Source: Collybiopsis luxurians FD-317 M1
Taxonomy: Eukaryota > Basidiomycota > Agaricomycetes > Agaricales > Omphalotaceae
NCBI GenBank assembly: GCA_000827265.1
Contig: KN834753.1
Span: 898,686 to 962,685, forward strand
Length of the DNA stretch: 64,000 nucleotides
Reading direction: 5' to 3'
Numbering within the stretch: the first letter of the stretch is position 1; every line of letters starts with the position of its first letter. The translations under genes were made by a program, and so were the position numbers. The notes below the pieces were generated by a model. It saw only the letters and a program-made list of their open reading frames with translations. It made no database searches and was not told the DNA's origin. Of the stretch, positions 50,671-62,708 are shown one piece after another.

Positions 50671-51585
50671 CTATAAATAATCAGGATCATTCCTTCGGCG
50701 AATCAAGAAAGGAGATTTGAGTGGAGCGGTACGGCGTGAAGGAGTCAACGGTGACATGGAGATCGGAGAACATGTAGGAGATGTTGGAAGCTGGAACGGA
50801 GGAAGGTTTTGAAGAAAACCCGCGATTAATATTGGCCTGCTAGGTTTGATTCTCTTGTGGTTGCTGTCGTAGGGACCTGCGTGAAGGTAGTCGGACGAAC
50901 TAGAGAGTGAAGCCTGGGCAGAAGGGGCGGCGGCGTCGTCTTCAGAGCTACCTGCGGTCATGGAAGAAGGCGATAGTTGATGTAGTTCGAAAGAATGGAA
51001 GATGTGTCGGGATTGATCCTGAGACAGATGTTGAAGGGACTTTTGAGAAAGTTTGGAAGAACCTGAAGCTTGATTCCTTTCCATCATATTTGGCGGATGG
51101 TAAACGCTCGAGCGGCGGTCCTTGAATATTTTTCGCTGGGGGATGACAGACCTCGAATTCGCAGCGGATGCTGTATTTACGCTGCGCAAATCGGGGCGCA
51201 GCAAAGGACGTGTGGAGGAGGTAGTGCGGTCGGCAGTAGGTCCGATCTTGGCATTGAACATAGGGAAGGCTGCCAAGTCAATCATGAGAGGACTTTCTGA
51301 AGACAATGAAAGAGAGATGGGGTGAAAAGGCGTCCGAAGAGGTGTCCCCTCTCCCTTAGCGCCACAAAGGGGGCTAATATGAAGATCGCTGAAGTCAGAG
51401 TACAGTAGTCTCTCGGTATTGGGTGATGAAAGGATCGAGAAAGACAGATCATCGAAGGACGGTGAGGACTCTAGGGCAGACCTTTTGTTGGAAACAGCCG
51501 GGGATACTGGTAAAGGCAAGGATACGATTGGCGATACGAAAGAAGGCGGTATAAGGGGCGTAATACGGGGTTTAGTGGGAGTCAT
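50671..51585 (-). CDS. Hypothetical Ser/Pro-rich protein; possible extra 5' exon
   Basis: The open frame from MTPTKPRITPLIPPSF to RRRNDPDYL is long and disordered, with many SP/TP sites (SPLTPSRRT, SPTCSPISMSPLTPS) that fit a cyclin-dependent kinase target. The same frame continues for about 33 codons upstream of that Met (to about 51680) with sensible sequence (PSKSDSHFILESPAHVFINE), preceded by an acceptor ..atcacag. A 5' exon, possibly near 51734-51916, is therefore likely, but I could not join it in frame to a Met, so the true start is not settled. No family recognised. Confidence 0.65.
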   Translation of the reverse strand: MTPTKPRITPLIPPSFVSPIVSLPLPVSPAVSNKRSALESSPSFDDLSFSILSSPNTERLLYSDFSDLHISPLCGAKGEGTPLRTPFHPISLSLSSESPLMIDLAAFPMFNAKIGPTADRTTSSTRPLLRPDLRSVNTASAANSRSVIPQRKIFKDRRSSVYHPPNMMERNQASGSSKLSQKSLQHLSQDQSRHIFHSFELHQLSPSSMTAGSSEDDAAAPSAQASLSSSSDYLHAGPYDSNHKRIKPSRPILIAGFLQNLPPFQLPTSPTCSPISMSPLTPSRRTAPLKSPFLIRRRNDPDYL

Positions 51586-51987
51586 GAGCCTCTTGGAAGG
51601 CTCGTTTATAAAAACATGGGCGGGGCTTTCAAGAATGAAATGGGAATCTGATTTGGACGGGGTTTGACAAGGGTCTGTGATATTCTATCGAATTTCCGAA
51701 TGAGAACCTATGATGATAGTTAAACGATAAAGCTTACTGTCTGCGTGGAGGTTGCGATATCCAAGATGTTGTTGGTTGCCATTTGTGAGATGATAAAGGA
51801 AGATTGGATGTGGAAGCCTGGAAGGAGAGAGCGCCAGAGGTTGACGCCCGAGTGGGGACACGTGACCGTGTTGACTCTTGACCTTTGACCCTCAGACCCT
51901 CCCTATTGCCTACCACTTGGATGTTGAGCTCAACACACTAATCTCCCCTTCTTTCCTTTTTCCAGCCTTATACTTTCAGCTCAATTT
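51586..51987 (+). promoter_or_regulatory. Divergent promoter region of the RhoGEF and Ser/Pro-rich genes
   Basis: A 402-bp divergent gap between the minus-strand Ser/Pro-rich gene and the plus-strand RhoGEF. It may hold the possible 5' exon of the minus-strand gene. A CACGTG box (gggacacgtgaccg) lies near 51860. The last 60 bp before the RhoGEF start are CT-rich. Confidence 0.45.
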
Positions 51988-54900
51988 ATGGCCCTTTCCA
52001 ACTCACCACGAAAGCAAGTTCCTCTAGCCACTGGCGACGAATCCAGATCTCGAGATTTCGCTTCGTTACCCAACATTACCAAGCGCGTATTCTTCTGTGG
52101 AGTTGTTGTCGAAGGTTCAGAGAATGGAAAAGAACTTTCAGAAGGCATGTAATCGTCTTACTTTCTTTCACCCGACTCGTTGCTAACTTTTCACCCCAGA
52201 AATCAAAGAATTGGTTCTATCCTTGGGAGATGTGGTGGGATTAGAGGAGAATATGCTTACGGAAGAACAGAATAAAGAACCAGGCAAAATGGTCTGTATC
52301 TTGTTTCTGTCCTAAACCGCTACTGATACTCCGCGGCAGAATCACTCAAACACCAGAAAGCGCGCAATTCCGGAATCATCAGCTCTCGCCGCGGCCATCG
52401 AAGAACTGGTTGCTACAGAACGCTCTTACGTGAAAAAGCTACAAATATTAAAGCACGACTACGCTGATCCTCTACGTAACTTTGCTCGAGAGAAGAATAC
52501 CGCCATTATCCCAAAATACGAAGCAAAGACACTCTTCGGTAACATTGACAATCTCCTTCCCGTAAATGAGGCGTTCTTGACCGACTTGGAAAAAATGATG
52601 GCTCCCAATGGTCAAAAAGTAGTTGGTGGCGTCGGCGATGTTGCATTGCGACATTTTAAAGAATACAAAGGCTTCGAGCAGTATAAGCAGTACTACGTGA
52701 AGCGTGAGGAGGCTCAACTTATCTTTGAGCAGGAAGTTTCGAAACGTTCATCGGCATTCATAGCCTATATTGACGTACGTTCAATTTTTTAACGTGTATA
52801 CTCTTCTATGGTCTAAACCATTTCGTTAGCGCATTAAATACCAATCGGCCGACTCAAAGAACCGTGTTGGTCTTCGCGAGCTTCTGATGGAGCCTGTACA
52901 ACGTATTCCACGGTACACCCTACTTTTCCGACTCATGCTCAAACATATGGCACCAGGGGATCCTCAAAGGGCTAAGCTCGAGGAGGCGGATAAGATCGCG
53001 AGCAAGATTGCACTAGCAGAAACAGATGAGCAAACGAAGCGCGCGGCCATCATGTCTTGCCTCATTAATACCATTGAAGGATTTCCTCCAAGCTTGTTCT
53101 CGAATTATCGTCGTTTTATCGACTGTATTGACGTAGAGGATGTTCTGTTCGATACGCCTATATCCTCAGCTGCGTCATCAAGCTCTATTGGCGGTTCATT
53201 ACATTGCAGTCTGTTGCTCTTCGATGACAAGTTACTCATCGTTAAGAGACCAGGAAATGGAGAGAAGAGTGCGCGGGCATTGTCTGGGCTTGAGGATCTG
53301 GACAAGGTTACCAAGGGTGGTATTCCGACAGGGAGAAGAAAGAGTGGCATGGTTTGCAAAGGAGTTTTCGACGTAACGGACGTCGTCGCTACTGATCAAG
53401 GTGGTGCAGGTGTGTAGATCTCCCTCCGGTCCTCTAAAAAATCTCATAGGGTTGACCGACAGCCTTTTACCTCTACCTCGAGAACCCTCCTCAAGACCAA
53501 GGCGAACGATGGTCAAGTCGACCATTCCGATCTCTGTCTGTAGTCCATCCGCCATCTCCCATCAATCTCGATCCTACGCAGACTGAAGCCGATAAAATGC
53601 GATTCCTTGACAATCTCTGGAATGTGCAGGCCAAGTTCCGAGCCAGAATGGGGCAATCAGTAGTTCTTTGTTCTGACGAGATGGAGGTTGAATCTAGAGT
53701 GGGGAAAATCACCACCGCAAAAACGTACTACAATGTTTATCAGCGGACTGCATTCCTTCAGGAAGAGAAAAAGGTGATACCCCTTAGTCTTACACAATCA
53801 ATACCTACCTGTCTAACTGCATTAACTGTAGACAAAGATTGTCGTCCATGTCGATGCACTGGGTACGGCAGATGATATTCCTTTCGGAGTATGTGCACCC
53901 CCTTTTGCCGTAATTAGGATTCAGCCCCTGGCAGGTGGCGTTTGTCGGTTCAAGGTCACTTCCAGTGACCCTTCCGATCCTGAAGATGAGGACGTTGTGC
54001 AGACCGCTCGAGTTCCCTCACGGATTGTCCTGACCAGTATGTTTGCTGCCCTTGGATCATCTTCCACACTCACGTACTTGGCATAGTTCATCAATTTGGC
54101 CTTTTTCAGTTCAAGACTGATAGAAACTCTCGACCATCTACCCCAACGACGCGTTCCAAAGTCTCTATTTTCGGACTTGACGCAATATCAAGAAACCTCT
54201 TCAACTCCCGGCCTGCCTCGTCTATGAGTGACTTTTTCGCTGGATCCGTCAGCAGCCGTAAACGTACCAAGTCAACCGCCAGTCGATCTTCAATCTACAC
54301 CCAGACAACATCTACTGGCGATAGTAGCTTTACAAAATTTTCTTCTTCAAGGTCGAACACGATATCAACGCTCGCTACTACCGTTGATGACGGTTCTTTA
54401 ACATCGTCACGCTCTAAGAAGAAACACGATAGAGGACGATCACCTGGCCCAATATCGGATGCAGAGAGTAATCGCAGCTTTAGCGTATCAAGATCGAATT
54501 CAAGGACATCCAGAACCAGATCTATGTCTCGGGACAGAGATTCAGACTACACAGACATTGACGACGATGACGATCAAATACAAGAGCTGGACAAATCAGA
54601 CCAAGACCTTGCTCTCCAACTCGAGCTGGCTAGAAGAAACAGCAAGAGTCAGAATGATAGGCAGGTTCCTGTCAGAAGCTTACGACCCGACACTGCTCCC
54701 ATTTATGAAGGTAAGTGCTTTCCGTTATGAAAGGATTTGTTTATCAAATTGGCCCTCTAGAAGAACCTTTTCATCCTGCCCGACCTCCTTCCCGCGCCTC
54801 CACAGCCAAAGGAAGTGAACATACGATTACGGAAGATCCACGCTCCCCTCGGTCACTCTCTCGCAACGCTTCTGATCGGCGTCCTATGGGACCCAGAAGC

Positions 54901-56394
54901 CCGTCACCGCTTCCGCCTCCCAAATCTCCCCGCCCTGTGTCTCCTGCTCTACCCGAACTCCCATCTATGGATGATGACCTTGTTGCTGAGATAAGCAGCA
55001 TTGTTCAACCCACTCCCAATCGATCAGGCATCCCCCGAAGTAAACGACAGATCTTCCATCCCGTAGACAATATAGACTCAACGCCCAAGCCCAACGGCGT
55101 GACTCGGCCATCCAGCTCTGTTGAGCCATTGTCAATCAAGAAGAAAACTTCTGTCCGCAGCGTGCCCGGGTCGACTGATACTCCTACCCGTACTTCTGCT
55201 CGCAAAAGTGGACGTAACTCGTTAACTCGGATGCCAGGGAAGCCGGCCGTCTCGTCCCCTAGAAGAGTCTCACCCCAAATTCGTCTCGGAAAAGTGCTGG
55301 GTCCATCTATTTCTTCGCCCCATATTTTGAGCGACCTTGACAAGATCGTTACTTTGGCCCAGACTACGAAAGAAGATGTGAGTGCTCACTCGGTAGGGTG
55401 AATATCTTCTCACCGGTTGTTCAGTTGGAATCCTCTCACCGAGCAATCAAACGCCTGAAAATTGAAGTGGAGAAACATAGCTCATCGACCTTGTCCTCCG
55501 ATGCCGACATATCTAGACCTTCCTCACCCACCAAGGGCTTTCGGACACCTCAAAGAGTTCCCGCTCCTCTGGTACGCTTTTGTTGCCTTTGTAGTTTGTT
55601 TTCCATATTCACGGCGTGTTCTTACAGTCAAAAGCTGCTCAAGAGCGACTAGAAGAGATGAGGAATCTGATCGGCCAGAGAGGTGATACTACGCCTCGTA
55701 TTAACCGGCAGCAAAGTACCACTGTGGGCACCCCATTACGGTCTCATAGTTCTGTAGATTCTCCTGGTATATTTAGTACACCTGGCCAGTCTTCAGCTGC
55801 CCTGGATCGCCTGGTAGCTGAAGCTGATGGTTCGCTCACTAAGGCTGTCAACAACCACGATGCTATACAAAATGCGCTGGGAAAGTTGTCGACCGCGTTC
55901 AAGGAGGTATGTGTAACGCGGTGTTAGATGTCACGTTTATACTAAGAACTTCTGTTGACAGAGAACCAATGACCTGGAACGCACCAGAATCGAACTCCAG
56001 AGTGCTCGGCGCCAATGCGAGGTAGTTAAAAGTTTCCTTGACGAATCTACAAAAGAGAAGGAAATCATGTATGAGGTATGTTTGGCAAGAAGCATACCAT
56101 GTATGACCTCACGTTTCATCGGTGTAGGCGTTCAATGAAGAGCTCGATGCAATGTACAACGACGTGAACCTTCCCGTGGATGAGGCTTGGCAAGCTATGA
56201 CTGCAGATCTGCGGGCAACGAAAGAGGCTCGTAACAAACTATCGCAAGAAAACAGGTGAGTTTGTATCTAGTATTAGGACGACGTCAAGGATGAACAGCG
56301 TTTTCATAGCGATTTGAAGCAGAGACTGGCCGAAGCGGAATTGCGCCAGGAGGAGTGGGGAGCTCTGTTACGTGCCCATGGCCTTATACCATAG
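51988..56394 (+). CDS. RhoGEF (Dbl-homology) protein with PH-like domain and coiled-coil tail
   Basis: Activates Rho-type GTPases by nucleotide exchange. The DH domain runs from AIEELVATERSYVKKLQIL to ISYRRF-like helices and has the signature block LRELLMEPVQRIPRYTLLF (CR3). Between them lies VGLRELL and KYQSADSKN, with exons joined in frame. A PH-like part follows: SLHCSLLLFDDKLLIVKRP, then across an intron FYLYLENPPQDQGERWSSR, and further HVDALGTADDIPFG. After this a long Ser-rich region includes SRSRSMSRDRDSDY-like sequence and an Asp-rich run (TDIDDDDDQIQELD). The C-terminus is coiled coil (LERTRIELQSARRQCEVVK, AFNEELDAMYNDV), ending LLRAHGLIP with a stop at 56392-56394. About 15 introns. 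Target GTPase unknown; Cdc42 or Rho1 is possible. Confidence 0.88.
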
Positions 56395-56657
56395 ACGTCA
56401 TTTTAACCTTTATGCACTGCGTGCTTTTTCTGTCTCGCATCTATCATGGACTGCATCTATTTTTCATCTGCCTTTCTATTGCTCTCAATGCCACTGTATG
56501 TCCTTGTAGCGATCCTGTAATTGTGTTGATTTAACAGAAATCCATATTAAAATTAGTGCTAAAACCATAGTTAAGGCGGCCATTACTCTATATGGGGTAT
56601 AAACATTACTTGGTACATGATGTCATAAGAATAATGTAATAAGTAAAGAGGGAGATT

Positions 56658-59600
56658 TTACGGTATGAAGGAATGTGTGAGTTCCGGGGATTGCACCAAT
56701 TGAAGAGGCTCGCCAAAGCCAATAAACTCAGGTAAAGTTGACGAATGATGCAAACTTGTATTGTCACTAAGGGTTCGTCTATGCGTGCGTAATAACGTAG
56801 AGTTTCGGACCCAACGTTTGAAAGCGTTTTTAGATGGAGGTTTATGTTCTGGTTGAATCGGCGAAGCGGCAGAGACTGGCGATGTTGGGGAAGGCGGCCG
56901 AGAAACAAACAAACTGCGAATGCTTCCTACAAAAGAGCTGGGACGTCCTCTATGACGGTCCGGTTCGAAACCATATACTTCATTCATGAAGGATGGAATT
57001 TCGAGGGTAGGACTGCCCATCCTCGAAGGCGGGTTGGAGTGCATAGCATTACTGGAACAACCTGAGGAAGGGCATTGGGACGGGGAGGAATCGGGCACAT
57101 AAAACATTGATAATGGGTCCGTCGTGTCAGAGTTGTGGGTAACCAGACTGAAAGTTTTGGGACGACTCGGTGAGGATAGGGATTTTGTCCTTGATGCATA
57201 ATTTACTCGTGAATAGGAGAGATCATCAGATGACTGAGCTTTTCTACGGGGTACCCGTACGCTCTCATGCTTCCGAAGGCGATTCTTGGCCATATTTAGA
57301 CCGGAATTCGTGGACATTCTAGAGTTTGATTTCGAAGGTGTAGTGCGAGTCGGGGAACCTGGACGAGACACGCTAGGAGCTTGGAACAACTCCCCTTCTT
57401 TTCTATTAGCTCGGAGGGAGAGGCAGGCTTCGGAAAGAACATCGTGAAGCCCTGCATCGATTTGGATTCGGGAAGAGGGAAGATTGCGGCGGATTATGAA
57501 TGTCTCGTACTGTGAGGGAGCAGGAGAAGGAAGCCGAAAAGATGCATAGGACGACTGACGGCTGGGACCCGGGGTTCTCTCGGTGTTCTGTGCAGTGGCT
57601 TCTTTCAGATGCACTGGGGACGTACATGATGATTCGTTGGCTGAAGCACTGAGAGCTATCTCCGAAGGTTGGTCGCCACTTCCCGACGATGTGAGCTCAG
57701 GGACAGAATTAATGGTAGGAAGGGGTACGATAGCTTCAAACGGTCCATCAAGGGCTGATGGTATCATTTCGCCTTTTCCATCGACAAAGATGCTGGACCT
57801 CGGCTCATTAATCCAACCAGACACTGGATACGTCAAAGACTCTCGTATTGCAGTCAGCCACAATTCCTTCTCCTGCTGACAAGCAGAAGCAAACTCAAAT
57901 TCGTGTCCCTTGCCTGACAGACGGAAAGAATGTGGCAGCCAAGCTATCTCCAGGTCAATAACGACCTCAAGCCATCAAGAACGATCACGTACCTTCAGAC
58001 TCGACTACATCCACAACCTTGAAATCGCACAGTCTGAACCAATGCCTGGGCTCGTAAGTTTTGCCTTTGGCCACTTTGGCAAGAATGAGGTAGCCGCCGC
58101 GATACAGGAACGCGCCTAGATACTTGACATGAATAGTTGTTGTGCCTGTGGTTGCTTTGGACGGAGACTGCTGATGAATGACGTCCAACGATCCGGCCAG
58201 ATAACATACTCCAAGCGACGACAGGAAACCAGGAGTAAGAGTCTGCAAAACCGACTGCGAAGATGATGATATGACGGGAGGATACACGATGCGAGACGCG
58301 ACTAGAGCTGATCGAACGGCAACGTTCTGTCGCCATCGAGCCTCGTCGACAGCACTTGTGACATGTCGCATGGCTTGTGCGGCATTCTCGGTGACCACAT
58401 CCGAGCGTCCTGCGGCACGCAGCCCGGAGAGTGTTTTACTCGTCCGGAGTTGGTCGAGTAAGAGAGGATACTTGCATATCCGCTGTACAGGCTTGATAAG
58501 GTAGTCCGTAAAGGTAAGTCGAGACCGACTCCAAGATTCCTTATCCCTTTCTTTGGCAAGACTATTTGATCGGGAGCGGACATAGCGAGCTGCGCTGTCG
58601 ATAGATGCGGTGGAATTTCGTCTCGATTTCGGTTTGATTTCTGTGATAGGAGCAGGGGTATGACTATCTTCGGAAGATGAATGTCCATTCAACATTTCAT
58701 ACGCTGAAGCGCCACACTTTTGCTCAAAAGCTTCCCATTCTGTAGAGTGGGCGTGCTGTACGCGCCTCAGGATGTCCATGGCCTCCGGATGTCCTGCGCA
58801 AAACTGTTCATAAGAAATGAACCGAGAAGCCTGGGGACCAAAAAATTGTAATTGAGTCGCACAGAAGATTATTTGGACATACCTCAGTGGCAAACTTTGT
58901 GGACACTATTGCTATCCCAGCGTCAATGTTTTCTGCATTCCGTAGCGGCTCTTCATGAGGATCAGCCAATGAACACGAAGAAAGCTCCATGCGGAAACCA
59001 AAAGGAGCCAATGCCGTGCGCAGCTCTTCAACAAAGTGTTCATGAAACTGTAGCACTTCTTCCGCATTTCGGGTCAACGCATCAACTTCGGAGTTTTTGA
59101 ATATATGGCGCGTAGACTCTTTAGCGACACTGTTACTGAGATGTACAGATGAGCTGGCCCTGGAAAGTGCGGATAGAGAGGAATTTCGACCAAAGGTAGA
59201 GGATGAACTGGATGAACGTTTCAGGGTGAGTGTGGGTATCTGGCGAAGGTAAATCTACAAGCGGCAAGTTAACTACCGGCGGCGAGATGAAGCTTTTACA
59301 GTGTCGCGCATACCAAGACCAAGACCTTGAGATCCTCCAAATAAGATACTTCTGTAGAAAGCAGCTCCTGCAGGGCGTGATACCTCCTTGTATCATCTTT
59401 GCTCTTTTCCTGGGCCATTTTCTTATCCTCTGGAGGCTTTATAGTTGAAGCCGACGCCGTTCTTTGACCAGTAGTATCATCACAATCCATAGCTATTTGA
59501 TGGGCGATTTCATAGAATGGCCGCGGCCGAGTGAATAAGTGCGCGCCTTGGTCAGGAGGATCGGTGGGAGGGTTGATTATGTTGCTTTCCTTGGGTCGAT

Positions 59601-60177
59601 TTCGTACTTTATGTCTCCCGACGGAAGGATATAGATCTGACGAAGCTCTCGAACGGGCTGACATGGCTGGGACCGAGTTTCTACGCTGAACATGATCGAC
59701 ATGAGGAGGCATGAAGGCAGGAAATGAGGATGAAGGCGAGAATGGTGAGGACTGTGAACCTTGTATTACACAAGTGACAGAGCGTCTGGATAGTTTTGGG
59801 GGAGGGGTAGATGGGGCGGAGATCCACTTTGCAGAGACACGGCTACTTGGAGAAGACGATAGAGCAGTAATATAGCTCTCTGTGCTAGACCAAGCGCTAG
59901 GACAGTCACTGCGGTCAGAACCAAAGGCAAAATCTCTGGAAGAAGTGCTCGTAGTGGGGGTGCATACTGGCGATGCACTGATTGGCGGCATAGGAAGAAA
60001 ACCGGTGACTGTAGACCTGCGAGAACGACCTTCGGAAGGCTTTTTAAGAGTGACAGGAGAGTTGTTGGCCATTCCTGGAGACCTGATAGGAACGGTGATA
60101 GTGGGGAAGTTTCTCGACAGCTCTAAGGCTGGCCTTGCAGATCTTCGGTGAAAGATGGTAGGCTGAGATGAATCCAT
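56658..60177 (-). CDS. Second RhoGEF (Dbl-homology, PH) protein
   Basis: The N-terminus (MDSSQPTIFHRRSARPALEL) is Ser/Pro-rich and disordered for about 270 residues. The DH domain begins near YHALQELLSTEVSYLEDLK and has VDALTRNAEEVLQFHEHFVE, SYEQFCAGHPEAMDILRRV and the conserved LTFTDYLIKPVQRICKYPLL (CR3). A PH domain is suggested by VKYLGAFLYRGGYLILAKV, WFRLCDFKVVDVVESE and FEFASACQQEKELWLTAIRE, the last resembling the C-terminal PH helix. A disordered tail of about 400 residues follows, ending SPELTHSFIP with a stop at 56658-56660. It shares family, not close sequence, with the RhoGEF 260 bp away and convergent with it. This has an unusually long acidic/Ser insertion inside the DH domain. 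Confidence 0.88.
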
Positions 60178-60645
60178 GGCAGAAACAACTAAAAGGGCGA
60201 ACACAGACCCCCCACGCGCATACAGAGAAAATGTTTGAGACGAGTTACAAATCTGTCATCCAACCTCGATAGGAGGTTCCAGCGATCAGTTTAGTAACCG
60301 ACAGTGCCAATATTATTCCTGCCCTTTTAACAGCAGCTGCATGGCTAGTCAACGTCGGAAGGATCTGGCATCGGACCGTATATGTCTTGAAGGAGAACTT
60401 GCAACGCCGCACTCGATGAGAGTCCATGACTAGATGGCAGGACGGCACCGAAACACAATCTACACAACAATAGAACCCAAATGTGGAACCCAGTATGCGA
60501 TTACTACTATAAATATCCAATCCAAACTACTACACCCAGAAAAGTGAGAAACTTCCCAAGACAAGATAAAAGACATGAAAGGAGGTAGCTCGAGATGAAA
60601 CGCCACAGGCATAGTGCAAGCGCTCCATTAACTACGGCTGATAGC
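60178..60645. other. Intergenic between the GRR1-like gene and the RhoGEF
   Basis: A 468-bp gap; both neighbours are on the minus strand, so it contains the RhoGEF promoter and the GRR1-like 3' flank. Minus-strand open frames of 60-90 codons (60245-60520, 60507-60707) have no motif. No gene accepted. Confidence 0.5.
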
Positions 60646-62168
60646 CTAATACAGATCCATTTTATCGTCCGAGCGTGCCACGAATGGTATATTGCGGGCC
60701 TCTGCATCCCGTCGGCGCTGGTCTTCCTTATTTAAAAACTTCCGCAAACCGTCAATGCTGGAACTATTGAACATGCGAAAAGCAGCTTTCTGGTCTGGAT
60801 CATAGTCCTACAAAATGTTCTAAAAAACAAAAGCCATAGGATCCGACAATCACCTACCGATGGTGGCGGGTCAGAAAAACGCCGAACTCCTTTCCTTTTC
60901 AAAGATGGCACGCCAATCGCACTAAGGTGCTGCAGGCGAGTTAAATTTTTCAACAGTAGATGAATAGCATCCAGCGAAACATGATCGCAATACGAAATAT
61001 ACAGACGCTCAAGGGCCCAAGCATGTTCGGCTAGCGAAAAGATGGCAATATCCGTGAGCTTATGAACGCGGATAAGACTTAGCCGTCGAAGACTCGCCAG
61101 CCCGGACAGCTCAAAGACCGACATATCGGTAAGATTCCGGCAAACTAAGTTTAAAAAAATAATCAGTATAATTACACGTCCAAGTCCTAGTATATACGCA
61201 CAGGCTACATCTACGACCCGGAGATTCCTACAGGCTCGGACAAATTGTACAACACCATGGTCGGTAATATTCGTGACATGGGCCAGGGTGATCACGTCGA
61301 GATGCTCGCCAAGCGAGGATATGCTTTTGAGCGCCTTGTCAGTGAGTTGGGAACAACCGGAAACGTTCAAGTTTTGTATTTTCGTAGCATGAGCAACGAT
61401 ACCTTGGATAGCATCGTCTGTGATCTTACAAGACGAGAGATCCAGAACCCGCAGATTATCGGCTGTATGCCGTAAAATCAATGGCGGTAGCTGCTCCAAC
61501 CAAGTTACAGGTCTCGGTGGAAGGGGTTTCTCTTCATCTTCTTGAACTTCAGGAGGTTCGATCGGTGACGGAAATGCTTTATCCGTCAAAAGAGGACAGT
61601 GAGCTAATCGAAGAGTCCTAAGTTTCCTATTAACTGTCAGACAAGCACTCGATGACGATAAGCCCGAAGTGCTCTACCTAGAGAATGACCAAATATCCCT
61701 TACCGACAGTGGCGAAAGAAGAGGAAGGCCGGATAACTCCAATTCAAGTAGTCGGGGCGAAGATTTGGCGATGGCAGAGACCGAGGGGTCCGTAAGCCTC
61801 ACAACGCCATTAAGTTTGATGCACTGAAGCGGGAGAGATTTCGACGTTAACTCTAGGACACCAACATCTGATATCTGTTGACATCCACTGAGGTCAATAA
61901 ACTGGAGATTGGTCGCGTTTTGCGCGAGTAAAATGACCGTACGGTCAGTGAGTTCTGGTATGCTGATCAAGATTACTGTTTCTAGGTGTGGAGCGCCGAA
62001 GAAGATGCGAGCAAGCTCCTCATCAACGGTCAAAGCGGATGTGGACGCGAGGGGTTTCTGGAGAGTAAGATGCCGTACACGACGAAACTCATCCTCGGAG
62101 GGGAGTCTGTCAATGACGCTAATCATATCCTCATAGAAAGAATCTACGCCCTGAAGGCGACCGGACAT
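60646..62168 (-). CDS. GRR1-like leucine-rich-repeat protein without a visible F-box
   Basis: The protein is clearly homologous to the LRR part of the GRR1 gene at 43255. For example, LQFIDLSGCQQISDVGVLEL and LRVLDLSSCKITDDAIQGI match GRR1's cysteine-type LRRs, and CRNLTDMSVFELSGLASLRR, then RRLSLIRVHKLTDIAIFSLA, match GRR1 CNLLTDMAVFELAGLPKLRR and onward. The C-terminal exon DYDPDQKAAFRMFNSSSIDG corresponds to GRR1 DFNSAQQNAFCVFSGAG. The end is KMDLY at 60646-60648. The tail lacks GRR1's 350-residue disordered extension. The start at MSGRLQGVDSF leaves no F-box; an exon just upstream around 62229-62280 (QLLYFHRAL) might encode the end of one, but no full F-box is visible before it. It may be a decoy, or an exon is missed. 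Confidence 0.8.
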
Positions 62169-62323
62169 TTGTTAATTAAGTAAATAAATAACTGGTAGCA
62201 TATCAGCTAATCACTGAGTTTCAATGAAGAATGAGAACACTTACAAAAGAGCCCGATGGAAGTAGAGTAGCTGGGGGAATGTAAACAACTTTGAGCTTGG
62301 AGCACGTTACCGTGTGTTACCAA

Positions 62324-62648
62324 ATGTCTTCCAGTTCCTCATCCACAGCCAAGCCAGGTCCCTCTTTTGACCAGCTACCTCAACCATCCGACTCCAAAAG
62401 TCGTATCCCTGTCACCCCTGCTCTCCTCAGATCTATATTTGCTTCTTCTCGGACTCCTCTGGAAGAGCGTTCCATTTCGAGGCTCGCATTTTTCAGGCAA
62501 GCCGTAACCATTTCTCTACTCTTGAAAAATGGCTCGAACCGCTTTGCTCAGATTTGCAGGTTTCCTCCTGAGCTGCTTAGGTATTAGTTTGGCTGCGGCT
62601 CGAGGGCGAGGAATCAAGAGCGGCGCGGCGTTATTGGGTGTTGTATAA
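62324..62648 (+). CDS. Small hypothetical membrane protein with GC-donor intron
   Basis: Exon 1 reads MSSSSSSTAKPGPSFDQLPQ, then SDSKSRIPVTPALLRSIFAS and PLEERSISRLAFFR. With a GC donor at 62497 (AG|GCAAGC) and acceptor at 62551, the frame continues FAGFLLSCLGISLAAARGRG and IKSGAALLGVV with a stop at 62646-62648. The product is about 90 residues with one hydrophobic segment. Without that splice the ORF ends soon after in RFPPELLRY. The start lies 155 bp from that of the divergent GRR1-like gene. No family recognised; confidence is limited by the short length and the unusual donor. Confidence 0.5.
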
Positions 62649-62708
62649 GCGTCCAAATGATTAAATATACGCAAAAAAATGTACATCGACTACCGACACT
62701 ATATCGCT

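Noticed and set aside
62540..62590. RFPPELLRY on the plus strand resembling the start of an F-box (compare GRR1 RLPPELLIHIL)
   Set aside because: It is on the strand opposite to the GRR1-like gene and is followed at once by a stop. The same DNA gives a better hydrophobic frame if the GC donor is used.
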